A stretch of 34,478 nucleotides of DNA from Sporosarcina quadrami. GTDB lineage: Bacteria > Bacillota > Bacilli > Bacillales_A > Planococcaceae. Both the position numbers and the translations under genes were made by a program. Below are positions 1 to 8,062 of this stretch, one piece after another. The notes beneath the pieces are model-generated. The model searched no databases, had not been told where the DNA came from, and worked only from the letters and a program-made list of their open reading frames with translations. The number at the start of each line of letters is the position of its first letter. Positions within the stretch are counted from its first letter, which is position 1. Location: positions 1-34,478 of the forward strand of contig NZ_JACSQN010000025.1 of the NCBI RefSeq assembly GCF_014836615.1. Direction: 5' to 3'.

Positions 1-73
1 CCCGTGGTGTAGCGGTTAACATGCCTGCCTGTCACGCAGGAGATCGCCGGTTCGATCCCGGTCGGGACCGCCA
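1..73 (+). tRNA. tRNA-Asp (GTC), 5' end cut by window edge
   Basis: The acceptor 3' strand CGGGACC (63-69), discriminator G70 and encoded CCA (71-73) pair with an acceptor 5' strand of which only CCCG is inside the window, so three bases (expected GGT) are missing. The anticodon stem is CCTGC (24-28) / GCAGG (36-40) with anticodon GTC at 31-33, and the T-arm reads TTCGATC. The sequence matches the Bacillales tRNA-Asp pattern closely. A strong terminator follows 17 bases later, so this is probably the last gene of a tRNA or rRNA-tRNA transcript. Confidence 0.95.
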
Positions 74-90
74 TTTTAATTTAAACTTTC

Positions 91-125
91 AACCGATTGT
101 GGATAACTTCCACAATCGGTTTTTT
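91..125 (+). terminator. Intrinsic terminator after tRNA-Asp
   Basis: A perfect 12-bp stem, AACCGATTGTGG (91-102) with CCACAATCGGTT (110-121), encloses a 7-base loop and runs into a T tract. It ends the tRNA transcript. Confidence 0.93.
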
Positions 126-209
126 AATGTTTTTTACGCGGGGAACTGTTGGGTGAGTTGGTTGTCTATCGCGAAGTAAGCTTTTGCCAAATTAATGTTG
201 TTTTTGTAA

Positions 210-398
210 GAGCGGGCCGTCGGATGTTACGGGCGCGGGACTGGTATATACGGGCGCGATGACGGCATATATGGGTGCGGGAACAGCATAAACGAGCGCA
301 GGAGCGGAATATACGGGCGCGGGACTGGTATATACGAGCGCAGACGTATCATTTATGGGCGCACGCATGGAATATACGAGCACACGCCCATCTCACTC
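210..398. repeat. Tandem 21-bp repeat array (about 8 units)
   Basis: The hexamer GGGCGC or a one-base variant recurs at 231, 252, 273, 294, 315, 336, 357 and 378, exactly every 21 bases, with a weaker unit at 210-230. Units 231-251 and 315-335 are identical; the others diverge in the middle but mostly keep a TATATAC-like end. Because 21 is a multiple of three, several frames stay open and code for seven-residue repeats, for example APVYTSP on the minus strand. No ribosome binding site or family resemblance supports translation. It lies between the tRNA terminator and tsaE. Confidence 0.9.
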
Positions 399-478
399 GC
401 CAAACCTCAAAACTTTTAGAATCTCCGTTTTTTCGGTACACTAGAACAAAGTGGAGTTGGAAGGGAACACGAATCGTT

Positions 479-934
479 ATGACTACTATTGAAATAGATA
501 TAAACTCTTTAGAAGAGACTCAGCAACTTGCACAACAACTTGCTGGATTACTTGTGCCGCCTGACGTACTTACACTTGAAGGTGACCTTGGTGCTGGTAA
601 AACGACATTTACGCAGGCGCTTGCTAAAGCGCTTGGTGTTACACGGACAGTCAACAGTCCAACGTTTACGATTATTAAACAATACGAAGGCAATTATCCG
701 TTTAATCATTTGGATGTTTATCGTCTTGCTGATAGTGATGAGGATCTGGGATGGGACGAGCTGTTTTATGGAGATGCTATATCTGTTGTGGAATGGGCGC
801 ATCTTATAGAAGAGGATCTTCCAAAAGAACGACTTGGTATACGAATCTTCCACACAGGAGATACAGCTAGAAAAATCGTTTTCCATCCAATCGGTGAACG
901 GTATGAAAAGATTTGTGAGGCGATGATGGTATGA
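479..934 (+). CDS. tsaE: tRNA threonylcarbamoyladenosine biosynthesis ATPase TsaE
   Basis: TsaE (YdiB in B. subtilis) is the small cytoplasmic ATPase of the TsaB-TsaD-TsaE complex that puts t6A on position 37 of ANN-decoding tRNAs. The 151-residue product has the P-loop GDLGAGKTT near residues 35-43, the family segment VNSPTFTII just after it, and a DVYRL motif. The frame stays open far upstream through the 21-bp repeats, but the family begins close to its P-loop domain, so I chose ATG 479, with AAGGG at 461-465 as a somewhat distant ribosome binding site. It overlaps tsaB by four bases (ATGA) and heads the operon tsaE-tsaB-rimI-tsaD. Confidence 0.95.
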   Translation: MTTIEIDINSLEETQQLAQQLAGLLVPPDVLTLEGDLGAGKTTFTQALAKALGVTRTVNSPTFTIIKQYEGNYPFNHLDVYRLADSDEDLGWDELFYGDAISVVEWAHLIEEDLPKERLGIRIFHTGDTARKIVFHPIGERYEKICEAMMV

Positions 935-1641
935 TATGGTTAGGAATAGATACTGCAAATACGCCTCTTAGCGTAGCAATTGTAAAGGACGGAACTGTTT
1001 TGGCGGAAGTGAATTCGTCAATGGCAGTCAATCACTCTTTACGAGCGATGTCGACAATTGAAGAGTTGTTTGCGACTGTCCAATTGCAACCGAAAGAGAT
1101 AGATGCTATTGCGGTTTCCGAAGGACCTGGATCTTATACAGGCGTTAGGATTGGCGTTACAATTGCGAAGACACTCGCTTGGACACTCAAAAAGCCATTG
1201 GTCGGTGTTTCGAGTTTAAAGACGCTGGCTGCGAATGCTTTTTACTTTGATGGTGCCATCTGCCCGATTGTAGACGCAAGACGTAATAATGTGTACGCGG
1301 GGCTTTATGAATATGAAGACGGTCATTTGAACGCGATTAAAGAAGATGGGCACTTTGCAATTGAAGATCTGCTGGATTCATTAAAGGAATACGAACGGCC
1401 AGTGTTGTACATCGGTAAGGATGTTGCCATGCATGAAGTGGCTATTCGGGAGAAGATGGGCGAGAATGCGATCATTGCTCCGTTTCCATTACAGCTACCA
1501 CGAGCGTCATCGCTCATACATATGGCGCAACAGAGTGAACGGGAAGAGAATATACATGCATTTACCCCGGAATACCGTCGTATTGCGGAAGCAGAGGCGA
1601 ATTGGTTAATGCAACAACGGAAGGATAAGGCCAGTGAGTAA
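931..1641 (+). CDS. tsaB: t6A biosynthesis protein TsaB (YeaZ family)
   Basis: TsaB is an inactive ASKHA-fold paralogue of TsaD that dimerises with it and scaffolds the t6A-forming complex. The 236-residue product begins MIWLGIDTANTPLSVAI, the nucleotide-binding fold entry typical of the family, and carries the conserved EGPGSYTGVRIG stretch around residues 65-76. The length fits. Its ATG overlaps the tsaE stop and its end overlaps rimI by eight bases, which indicates translational coupling through the operon. Confidence 0.95.
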   Translation: MIWLGIDTANTPLSVAIVKDGTVLAEVNSSMAVNHSLRAMSTIEELFATVQLQPKEIDAIAVSEGPGSYTGVRIGVTIAKTLAWTLKKPLVGVSSLKTLAANAFYFDGAICPIVDARRNNVYAGLYEYEDGHLNAIKEDGHFAIEDLLDSLKEYERPVLYIGKDVAMHEVAIREKMGENAIIAPFPLQLPRASSLIHMAQQSEREENIHAFTPEYRRIAEAEANWLMQQRKDKASE

Positions 1642-2083
1642 AGTGATTGAATATCGAAAGATGCAAATAGAAGATATTCCGGCGGTTGTCGGGATTGAAG
1701 AGGAAGCTTTTGCGACCCCGTGGACGGAGGAAATTTTTGAGCATGAAATGACTGCGAATGAGTATGCCCATTATGTTGTCGCGGTCCATGAAGGGGAAGT
1801 GATTGGGCATGTCGGTATGTGGGTTGTGTTGGATGAGTGCCATATAACGAATGTTGCGGTGCGCAAGCATTTGAGAGGGTATGGCATTGGTGAAGGTTTG
1901 ATGCGTAAAGCGATTGAATTATGTAATATGAATGAGGTTAGATTAATGACGCTGGAAGTGCGTATGACGAACGTTACGGCGCAAAATTTGTATCGGAAAC
2001 TTGGTTTTCAAGATGGCGGTATACGGAAAAACTATTATACGGACGACCATGAAGATGCGCTCGTCATGTGGGTGGAATTTTAA
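1634..2083 (+). CDS. rimI: Ribosomal protein S18-alanine N-acetyltransferase RimI
   Basis: A GNAT-fold acetyltransferase of 149 residues that in the RimI family acetylates the N-terminal alanine of S18 using acetyl-CoA. The acetyl-CoA binding signature is [15 protein letters not shown] around residues 76-90, followed by the family segment [19 protein letters not shown]. The start is GTG at 1634, preceded by GGAAGGATAAGG inside the end of tsaB. Its TAA stop shares a base with the ATG of tsaD (TAATG). In B. subtilis the same position is ydiD. Confidence 0.93.
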   Translation: MSKVIEYRKMQIEDIPAVVGIEEEAFATPWTEEIFEHEMTANEYAHYVVAVHEGEVIGHVGMWVVLDECHITNVAVRKHLRGYGIGEGLMRKAIELCNMNEVRLMTLEVRMTNVTAQNLYRKLGFQDGGIRKNYYTDDHEDALVMWVEF

Positions 2084-3105
2084 TGACTACTGATATTTAT
2101 ATACTAGGAATTGAAACAAGTTGTGATGAAACGGCAGCTTCCATTATAAAAAATGGACATGAAATCGTGTCGAATATTGTTGCGTCACAAATTGAAAGCC
2201 AGAAACGTTTTGGTGGTGTTGTGCCTGAAATCGCTTCTAGACATCATGTGGAACAGATTACACTTGTTATTGAAGAAGCTCTTCACGTTGCAGGACTTGA
2301 GCCAGCAGATTTGAATGCTGTTGCAGTGACGGAAGGTCCAGGGCTTGTTGGTGCGCTGCTGATTGGCATTAATGCGGCGAAAGCATTTGCATTCGCGAAT
2401 GGACTGCCGATTATTGGTGTGCATCATATCGCTGGGCATATTTACGCTAATCAGTTGATGCAGCAGATGGAGTTTCCGCTATTGGCATTGATCGTCTCTG
2501 GGGGCCATACGGAGCTTGTCTATATGAAAGATCATGGCTCATTTGAATTAATCGGTGAAACACGTGATGATGCGGCAGGCGAAGCGTATGACAAAGTTGC
2601 CCGTGTGCTTGGACTTCCTTATCCTGGAGGACCTCAGATTGATAAACTCGCACTTGCAAGTGATGACGCTGTGGACTTCCCGAGAGCTTGGCTTGAGCCG
2701 GATTCATATGATTTCAGTTTTAGTGGATTGAAATCGGCGGTTATTAACTATAAGCATAATATTGAGCAAAAAGGTGGCACGATTGTACCCGAACATGTGG
2801 CGGCAGGTTTTCAAAAAAGTGTGATTGAAGTGCTGACTGCGAAAACTGTGCGTGCGGCAAAGCAATATGATGTAAAGCAAGTAATTGCTGCAGGAGGAGT
2901 TGCTGCAAACAAAGGCTTGCGGGCTTCACTCGATGCAGCATTTGAACAGGAGAACATTCCATTTTACGTCCCACCGATCTCATTTTGTACAGACAACGCA
3001 GCGATGATTGCTGCTGCTGGTACACCGATGTATATGGCTGGGGTACGAGGGGATATGAGCATGAATGGCAGACCGGGAATGCAGTTAACATCTTGGAATG
3101 AATAA
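2083..3105 (+). CDS. tsaD: tRNA N6-adenosine threonylcarbamoyltransferase TsaD
   Basis: TsaD (Gcp) transfers the threonylcarbamoyl group from TC-AMP to A37 of tRNA. The 340-residue product begins [20 protein letters not shown], the ASKHA ATPase entry. It carries the metal-binding HHIAGH motif near residues 114-119 and a glycine-rich [14 protein letters not shown] segment. The frame stays open five codons further up to a GTG at 2068, but ATG 2083 overlaps the rimI stop and has GGTGGA upstream, so it is the better start. A 16-bp terminator follows directly. This is the last gene of the operon. Confidence 0.96.
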   Translation: MTTDIYILGIETSCDETAASIIKNGHEIVSNIVASQIESQKRFGGVVPEIASRHHVEQITLVIEEALHVAGLEPADLNAVAVTEGPGLVGALLIGINAAKAFAFANGLPIIGVHHIAGHIYANQLMQQMEFPLLALIVSGGHTELVYMKDHGSFELIGETRDDAAGEAYDKVARVLGLPYPGGPQIDKLALASDDAVDFPRAWLEPDSYDFSFSGLKSAVINYKHNIEQKGGTIVPEHVAAGFQKSVIEVLTAKTVRAAKQYDVKQVIAAGGVAANKGLRASLDAAFEQENIPFYVPPISFCTDNAAMIAAAGTPMYMAGVRGDMSMNGRPGMQLTSWNE

Positions 3106-3148
3106 AAAGAGGGAAATCGTCGAATGATGACGATTTCCCTCTTTATTT
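3106..3148 (+). terminator. Terminator of the tsaE-tsaD operon
   Basis: A perfect 16-bp stem, AAAGAGGGAAATCGTC (3106-3121) with its complement at 3129-3144, has a 7-base loop and a TTTATTT tail. It starts at the base after the tsaD stop codon. Confidence 0.95.
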
Positions 3149-3190
3149 GGACTACAAGTCTATTCGTTTGTCAATAGGGAACATTCGTAC

Positions 3191-3360
3191 TTATGCACAT
3201 TTGTTAGTAACTTGTGGATAGTTATTCGATATATGTGTATTATCACACAAAGAATTGGATAACTATGTGGGTAAAAAATGTTTAGATTGTGGATAATGTG
3301 TATAACCCTGTTCATATCCGATTAAATCAATGAGTGAGTTGTTGATAAGATTGTGGAAAA
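3191..3360. promoter_or_regulatory. DnaA-box cluster in the tsaD-ydiF intergenic region
   Basis: Six 9-mers match the DnaA box TTATCCACA with at most one mismatch: TTATGCACA 3191-3199 (plus strand), and on the minus strand 3213-3221 (CTATCCACA), 3266-3274 (TTACCCACA), 3288-3296 (perfect TTATCCACA), 3297-3305 (TTATACACA, abutting the previous one) and 3352-3360 (TTTTCCACA). Five share one orientation. From memory, the gcp-ydiF intergenic region of B. subtilis is one of a few stable DnaA-binding clusters outside oriC, and this is the same gene junction. The stretch has no gene and no AT-rich unwinding element that I can see. Confidence 0.75.
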
Positions 3361-3394
3361 TGGAACTATCCATTATTTCCGTTTTGTCGAAAAT

Positions 3395-3434
3395 AGAAAA
3401 AGCTGTCGAAGGATCTAGTATCCTTTCGGCAGCT
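3395..3434 (-). terminator. Terminator of the ABC-F gene
   Basis: Read on the minus strand, AGCTGCCGAAAGGA pairs with TCCTTCGACAGCT (wobble pairs and one bulge) and is followed by TTTTTCTATTTT. It lies just past the stop of the minus-strand ABC-F gene. Confidence 0.88.
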
Positions 3435-3441
3435 CATACTG

Positions 3442-5373
3442 TCATTCATGCAAATTTTCAAGCTCTTCCTGTAACGTTAACCACTCTTCTGACTGCTCGT
3501 CGTGGCTTGCTTGCAACGCATCAATTTGCGCCTGCAAATCCATGAGTTTGACATGGTCATCTGCAAAGTCTGGATTTAATAATTCCTCTTGGAGCGAGGA
3601 CATTTGTTCATCCATTGCAGATAGTGCTTCTTCAATTTTAGCAATGGCACGTGTTAACTTACGTTCTTGTCGCTGTATGTCTTTGTTTTCGTCATTGCGT
3701 TTGTGGTGAACAACCGTTTTCTGATGAGCACTAGCTGCCTCTGCTCTTAACTCTTCGGCTTCCGTCTTCTTTTCGATGAAATAATCATAATCTCCGAGGT
3801 ACTCTGTAACACCAGTCGGTCCAATGTCGACGACTTTTGACGCAATCCGGTTAATGAAGTACCTGTCATGCGATACGAAGAGGATCGTCCCAGGGAAGTC
3901 ATCAAGCGCATTCTCCAATACTTCCTTACTATCGAGATCCAAGTGGTTCGTCGGTTCGTCCAATATAAGTGTATTGGATTGTTGAAGCATCAGTTTCGCT
4001 AATGACAATCGCGCTTTTTCCCCGCCTGATAAGGATACGACGGGTTTATCTACGTCTTCACCTGTGAATAAAAAGCGGCCAAGTACAGTGCGTACATCTT
4101 TTTCATTCATAAGCGGCCATTCATCCCACAGTTCGGATAATACAGTGCCATTGCCGATAATGGTTGCCTGGTTTTGATCGTAATAACCGAATTGGACATT
4201 CGTTCCGTAGCGGATCGTTCCAGCAATCGGTTCTTGCATTTTGACAATGGTTTTGAGTAACGTCGATTTCCCGATGCCGTTCGGTCCGATAATGGCAATG
4301 CGGTCGCCTTTATACGTATTCATGGTAATGTTTTCTGAAACAGCCTGTCCGCCATATCCGACAGCAATATGATCTAACGCGAGGACGTCATTGCCACTTG
4401 GTCGATCGATCGAGAACGAGAAACTTGCGGATTTTTCATCGCCGTCAGGGGAGTCCATCCATTCTGTTCTTTCCAACTGCTTGCGGCGGCTTTTCGCCAT
4501 TTTGGATGTGGAAGCCCGTGCAATATTCCGTTGGATGAAGTCTTCGAGTTTTGCACGTTCGCTCGATTCTTGTTCGAAGAGCTTTTTATCACGTTCATAG
4601 TTCTTTGCCTTTTCATCGAGATAAGCGCTATAGTTCCCAGGATACTTTGTCACTTTACGCCTCGATACTTCATAGACAATCGTTACGACTTGGTCGAGGA
4701 AGTATCTATCATGGGAAACGATGAGGATTGCGCCCTCGTAGCCGACTAAGTATTTCTCGAGCCAGCCGAGCGTTTCGATATCGAGATGGTTTGTCGGCTC
4801 ATCTAAAATGAGCAGATCGGGCTTGCTGAGCAGCATTTTTGCAAGTGCTAAACGCGTTTTCTGACCACCTGATAATAAATTCACTGCTTTCCCGTAGTCT
4901 TCGGGATAAAACCGCATGCCGTGCAGCACAGAGCGCATATCGGATTCGTACTGATAGCCTCCGCGATCTTTAAAGTCAGTTTGTAATTCATCATACTCCT
5001 TCATGACGCGCTCGTACTCGACAGCATTGTCGTATACGGATGGATCTGCCATTTGCGCTTCAAGGGAACGAAGTCTCTTTTCCATTAGTTGCAATGGTTC
5101 AAACACGGTCAACATTTCATCCCAAATGTTTAGTGAAGAATCAATGCCGGCATGCTGTTCAAGATAGCCGATGCGAACGCCTTTTGGCATGACAAGATCG
5201 CCGGTATCTGCGGACATTTCACCTGCAATAATTTTCAGCAGTGTCGATTTACCTGCGCCGTTACGGCCGACGAGTGCGACACGGTCACGATGCTGTACTT
5301 CTAGCTTCACGTTTTCTAATATGTCAGTTCCAGAGAAGGATTTAGTTACGTTATTAACTTGTAAAACAATCAT
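3442..5373 (-). CDS. ydiF: ABC-F family ATP-binding protein (YdiF-like)
   Basis: A 643-residue soluble protein with two fused ABC ATPase domains and no membrane segment, the ABC-F architecture whose members act on ribosomes. Domain 1 has Walker A GRNGAGKST near residue 36, signature LSGGQKTRLALAKMLL and LLILDEPTNHLD. Domain 2 has GPNGIGKST, LSGGEKARLSLAKLML and LILDEPTNHLD. A charged linker lies between them, and a charged coiled-coil extension rich in Glu, Lys and Gln forms about the last 100 residues. The start has GAGGTGTGAGGA just upstream. It is divergent from rex across about 120 bases. B. subtilis has moaC between these two genes; here it is absent. Whether it gives antibiotic protection or only assists translation cannot be read from the sequence. 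Confidence 0.93.
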   Translation of the reverse strand: MIVLQVNNVTKSFSGTDILENVKLEVQHRDRVALVGRNGAGKSTLLKIIAGEMSADTGDLVMPKGVRIGYLEQHAGIDSSLNIWDEMLTVFEPLQLMEKRLRSLEAQMADPSVYDNAVEYERVMKEYDELQTDFKDRGGYQYESDMRSVLHGMRFYPEDYGKAVNLLSGGQKTRLALAKMLLSKPDLLILDEPTNHLDIETLGWLEKYLVGYEGAILIVSHDRYFLDQVVTIVYEVSRRKVTKYPGNYSAYLDEKAKNYERDKKLFEQESSERAKLEDFIQRNIARASTSKMAKSRRKQLERTEWMDSPDGDEKSASFSFSIDRPSGNDVLALDHIAVGYGGQAVSENITMNTYKGDRIAIIGPNGIGKSTLLKTIVKMQEPIAGTIRYGTNVQFGYYDQNQATIIGNGTVLSELWDEWPLMNEKDVRTVLGRFLFTGEDVDKPVVSLSGGEKARLSLAKLMLQQSNTLILDEPTNHLDLDSKEVLENALDDFPGTILFVSHDRYFINRIASKVVDIGPTGVTEYLGDYDYFIEKKTEAEELRAEAASAHQKTVVHHKRNDENKDIQRQERKLTRAIAKIEEALSAMDEQMSSLQEELLNPDFADDHVKLMDLQAQIDALQASHDEQSEEWLTLQEELENLHE

Positions 5374-5396
5374 TCCTCACACCTCTATTCTTCTTA

Positions 5397-5425
5397 AGTT
5401 TAATCGAACGAACGAAACGGTGCAA
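5397..5425 (-). promoter_or_regulatory. Candidate SigA promoter for ydiF
   Basis: On the minus strand, TTGCAC (5420-5425) and TAAACT (5397-5402) are 17 bases apart, about 25-30 bases before the ydiF start. Four of six bases match in each of the two hexamers, so this is a moderate call. Confidence 0.4.
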
Positions 5426-5433
5426 TGGTCGAC

Positions 5434-5462
5434 TTTACAACAACGTGCTTGTACTGTACGAT
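5434..5462 (+). promoter_or_regulatory. Candidate SigA promoter for rex
   Basis: TTTACA (5434-5439) and TACGAT (5457-5462) are separated by 17 bases, 35 bases ahead of the rex ATG. No TTGTGAA-type Rex operator is visible around it, so autoregulation is not supported here. Confidence 0.45.
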
Positions 5463-5496
5463 AGAATCGGTCTAATGTACGCACAGGAGGTAGCAA

Positions 5497-6147
5497 ATGG
5501 CTGAAGAGACACATAAAATCCCACAGGCGACATCAAAACGTCTGCCTTTATATTATAGATTTCTGCAAAACTTCGCGAATGCCGGGAAAAAGCGTATTTC
5601 ATCTAGTGAATTAAGTGAAGCAATGAAAATCGATGCCGCTACAATCCGCCGTGACTTCTCTCATTTCGGAGCGCTCGGTCGCAAAGGGTATGGGTATGAT
5701 GTCGATCATCTGCTGACGTTTTTCAGGCAGGCACTTGATCAGGATGAGGAAACGGATGTCGCTTTAATCGGTGTAGGAAGTCTTGGCAATGCTTTTTTAA
5801 AATACAACTTCCAGAAAAACCATAATACACGGATAGTCGTTGCATTTGACCCGAAAGCGCCAAATGACGGCAAGTCCATTAGCGAAATTCCGGTATACCA
5901 CCCTGATATGATTGAAGAAAAGATTAAAGAGCTCGGGATTAATCTTGTCATTTTGACACTTCCATCAAGAGCGGCACAAGAGATCGCAGACCGACTTGTG
6001 AAGATTGGGGTTAAAGGGATTTTAAATTTCACACCTGTAAGGCTTTCAGTTCCAGACTGGATGCGTGTTCATACAATCGATTTATCCGTTGAGTTGCAGG
6101 CATTGATTTATTTCATCAAAAATGACGTAAAAGATTCACAATTATAA
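5497..6147 (+). CDS. rex: Redox-sensing transcriptional repressor Rex
   Basis: Rex senses the NADH/NAD+ ratio and represses fermentation and anaerobic respiration genes when NADH is low. The 216-residue product has an N-terminal winged helix (about residues 10-75, including the [19 protein letters not shown] stretch) and then a Rossmann fold with GVGSLG at residues 92-97. The C-terminal helix, NDVKDSQL at its end, would be the domain-swapping dimer part. AGGAGG lies 8 bases ahead of ATG 5497. The product keeps the full length and fold of the family. It sits directly before tatA-tatC, as in B. subtilis. Confidence 0.95.
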   Translation: MAEETHKIPQATSKRLPLYYRFLQNFANAGKKRISSSELSEAMKIDAATIRRDFSHFGALGRKGYGYDVDHLLTFFRQALDQDEETDVALIGVGSLGNAFLKYNFQKNHNTRIVVAFDPKAPNDGKSISEIPVYHPDMIEEKIKELGINLVILTLPSRAAQEIADRLVKIGVKGILNFTPVRLSVPDWMRVHTIDLSVELQALIYFIKNDVKDSQL

Positions 6148-6215
6148 ACGTCTTGATAATAGTAATATGAACTGTTTTCATGTAAAATAGGGAACAGATG
6201 AAGGAGGTGTCCGAA

Positions 6216-6410
6216 ATGGCTCCAGGTGTAACTAGTTTAATTATCATCGCAATTATTGCTTTGCTCATTTTTGGACCGAAGAAGTTGCCGGAAATCGGTA
6301 AAGCATTCGGATCTTCATTACGCGAATTCAAATCAGCAACAAAAGGACTTGTTTCCGATGATGACGATACAGTCAAAAAAGTGGAAGATAAGAAAAACGA
6401 CGTGCAGTAA
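6216..6410 (+). CDS. tatA: Sec-independent translocase subunit TatA
   Basis: TatA oligomers form the protein-conducting element of the twin-arginine pathway in the cytoplasmic membrane. The 64-residue product has one N-terminal membrane helix (about residues 5-19), the hinge [16 protein letters not shown] that marks the family, an amphipathic helix and a charged tail. An upstream in-frame ATG at 6198 overlaps the ribosome binding site AAGGAGGTG (6201-6209), so ATG 6216 is the start. tatC follows after 17 bases. This pair corresponds to TatAy-TatCy of B. subtilis. Confidence 0.94.
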   Translation: MAPGVTSLIIIAIIALLIFGPKKLPEIGKAFGSSLREFKSATKGLVSDDDDTVKKVEDKKNDVQ

Positions 6411-6427
6411 GTAAGGATGTCTGTCTA

Positions 6428-7240
6428 ATGGAAGATAAAAATTTAACAGTCATTGAACATATAGAAGAAATTAGAAAACGACTGATTGTAATCGTCGTTT
6501 TCTTTGTTATTGCGGTAATGGGCAGCTTTTTTCTGGCAAAACCCATTATCCAGTTTGTCCAATTCCGCGCAACTGATAGTGGACATCTGACGGAAAGCAG
6601 TTTCCACGCATTCACTGTTATCGACCCGATCGCGATTTACTTGAAAGTGATTATATTCTTGGCAGTCATTATTATCTTGCCCGTCATCATGTATCAGTTC
6701 TGGTCGTTCATTTCACCGGGGCTTCATGAGACGGAACGGAAAGTGACGCTTGCGTATATCCCATTTGCTTTCATTCTATTCCTGATTGGTATTAGCTTTT
6801 CGTATTTCGTTCTCATGCCGTTTGTTATGAATTTCATGAGCAATCTCGCAGGAGAACTCGGCATTACACAAACGATTGGCATTAACGAGTATTTCACATT
6901 CTTGTTCCAAATTCTTATTCCGTTTGGCGTCGTATTCCAATTGCCGATTGTTATGCTGTTTTTATCACGACTCGGGATTTTGGATCCACAAAAGCTTGTA
7001 AAAGTGCGGAAAATCGCTTATTTCATTCTGTTTGTCATCGCAGCATTCATTACACCGCCGGACATTATGTCCCACTTGCTTGTCACGGTACCGTTATTCG
7101 GTCTGTATGAAATCAGTATTTTCATCAGTCGGTTCGGCTACAAGAAGTTTTTGAAAGCGGAAGAGAAGCGGAAGTTTGAAGAAGTGAAAGCGGAACAGCA
7201 ACGCCAGATTGATGAAGTGATGGGCAACTTGGATAAGTAA
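6428..7240 (+). CDS. tatC: Twin-arginine translocase subunit TatC
   Basis: TatC is the polytopic membrane receptor that binds twin-arginine signal peptides. The 270-residue product has the family motif HIEEIRKRL at its cytoplasmic N terminus (residues 10-18), then six predicted hydrophobic segments, with the conserved FWSFISPGL stretch in the first loop. A charged C-terminal tail of about 30 residues is longer than needed for the core fold. AAGGATG precedes the start. No obvious Tat substrate gene lies next to it in this window. Confidence 0.95.
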   Translation: MEDKNLTVIEHIEEIRKRLIVIVVFFVIAVMGSFFLAKPIIQFVQFRATDSGHLTESSFHAFTVIDPIAIYLKVIIFLAVIIILPVIMYQFWSFISPGLHETERKVTLAYIPFAFILFLIGISFSYFVLMPFVMNFMSNLAGELGITQTIGINEYFTFLFQILIPFGVVFQLPIVMLFLSRLGILDPQKLVKVRKIAYFILFVIAAFITPPDIMSHLLVTVPLFGLYEISIFISRFGYKKFLKAEEKRKFEEVKAEQQRQIDEVMGNLDK

Positions 7241-7250
7241 CAAAGATCAT

Positions 7251-7287
7251 TCCCGCTTTCCGGTTATCCGGGGGCGGGATTTTTTTG
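7251..7287 (+). terminator. Terminator of the rex-tat operon
   Basis: TCCCGC (7251-7256) pairs with GCGGGA (7274-7279), with further CCGG/CCGG pairing inside, followed by seven Ts. Confidence 0.85.
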
Positions 7288-7305
7288 TAGGAAAGCTACT
7301 AGGAC

Positions 7306-7331
7306 TGAAACGTTCTGTTGTTTCATACGTA
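7306..7331 (+). promoter_or_regulatory. ECF-type (SigW-like) promoter before the Yip1 gene
   Basis: TGAAAC (7306-7311) and CGTA (7328-7331) are separated by exactly 16 bases, matching the SigW promoter consensus of B. subtilis in both boxes and in spacing. The start of the Yip1-family gene is about 55 bases downstream. Known family fact: yknW of B. subtilis, also a Yip1 protein, is SigW-controlled. Confidence 0.7.
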
Positions 7332-7386
7332 TACATACTAAGCGTCTTAATTAGAAAGTACATAAAGGTACAAGGGGGAAATGGAA

Positions 7387-8019
7387 ATGAATCCGATATT
7401 TTCAATATGGGCACATCCGACAGAAACATTGAAATACATGCGTGCTAAAAATTCGATGGGTTATAGCTTGCTCATTTTTCTATTGGCGTCTATCAGTGTA
7501 GGAATGGTTTCGATGATGAATTCAGGTATATTTACAGGAATGCCGATTATTTTAATCGTTTTGATTTCAATTGTCATTTCGTTCGTCGGGGCAATTATCG
7601 GCTGGTTCATCAGCTCAGCACTCTTTACGTGGGTTGGGAAGTGGCTGGGAGGACGAGGACGGTTTTCTGACATGCTGAACGTTACGCCTGCATCTTCGAT
7701 TTTACAGATTTGGCTATCGCCGATGAATTTGGCGTTGCTAGTTCTTTACGGGTCTACATTGTTTGAAGCACCTGCTTCGGAGTTTGAAGTGACGAATATT
7801 CCGCTTGGCGTATTTTTCTTAGTGAATCTCGTCAATCTCGCTGTCGGCATTTATGGTATTGTTATCACGAGTAAAGGGATTGGGCTTGTCCACGGATTTT
7901 CAGCTTGGCGAGGATTTGGTGCGGTCGCAATCATTACCGGTATTTTAATTGTCATCGGAATTATCCTTGTACTTATTTTCGGTGCAATTATTTTTGCCAT
8001 CGTTACAGCTGCGTTTTAA
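7387..8019 (+). CDS. Yip1-family membrane protein
   Basis: A 210-residue integral membrane protein with about five hydrophobic segments. It opens MNPIFSIWAHPTETLKYM, the usual start of bacterial Yip1-domain proteins, whose role is mostly unknown. An ATG six bases upstream (7381) is too close to the ribosome binding site AAGGGGG, so ATG 7387 is preferred. It takes the place of ydiK, a small membrane-protein gene in B. subtilis, and has its own ECF-type promoter and terminator, so it is a single-gene unit. The promoter suggests a cell-envelope stress function, as for YknW; that is inference. Confidence 0.85.
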   Translation: MNPIFSIWAHPTETLKYMRAKNSMGYSLLIFLLASISVGMVSMMNSGIFTGMPIILIVLISIVISFVGAIIGWFISSALFTWVGKWLGGRGRFSDMLNVTPASSILQIWLSPMNLALLVLYGSTLFEAPASEFEVTNIPLGVFFLVNLVNLAVGIYGIVITSKGIGLVHGFSAWRGFGAVAIITGILIVIGIILVLIFGAIIFAIVTAAF

Positions 8020-8023
8020 TAAG

Positions 8024-8060
8024 AAAAGCTGTCCGCAGAAAAATCGCGGGCAGCTTTTTA
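8024..8060. terminator. Bidirectional terminator
   Basis: AAAAGCTGTCCGC (8024-8036) pairs with GCGGGCAGCTTTT (8046-8058), with one wobble pair. A and T runs on both flanks let it serve the Yip1 gene on the plus strand and the CPBP gene converging on the minus strand. Confidence 0.88.
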
Positions 8061-8062
8061 CG

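Noticed and set aside
192..383. Minus-strand reading frame with APVY-type seven-residue repeats
   Set aside because: It exists only because the 21-bp array stays open in several frames. No start signal or family match supports it.
210..398. 21-bp array as a CRISPR
   Set aside because: The repeats are contiguous, with no spacers of unique sequence between them and no cas genes in the window.
275..478. In-frame N-terminal extension of TsaE through the 21-bp repeats
   Set aside because: It consists of repeat-coded residues, has no ribosome binding site, and TsaE proteins begin near ATG 479.
3234..3249. TGTG-N8-CACA in the tsaD-ydiF gap as a Rex operator
   Set aside because: The spacing fits Rex, but the inner AA/TT bases do not, and it is not at a promoter of either gene.
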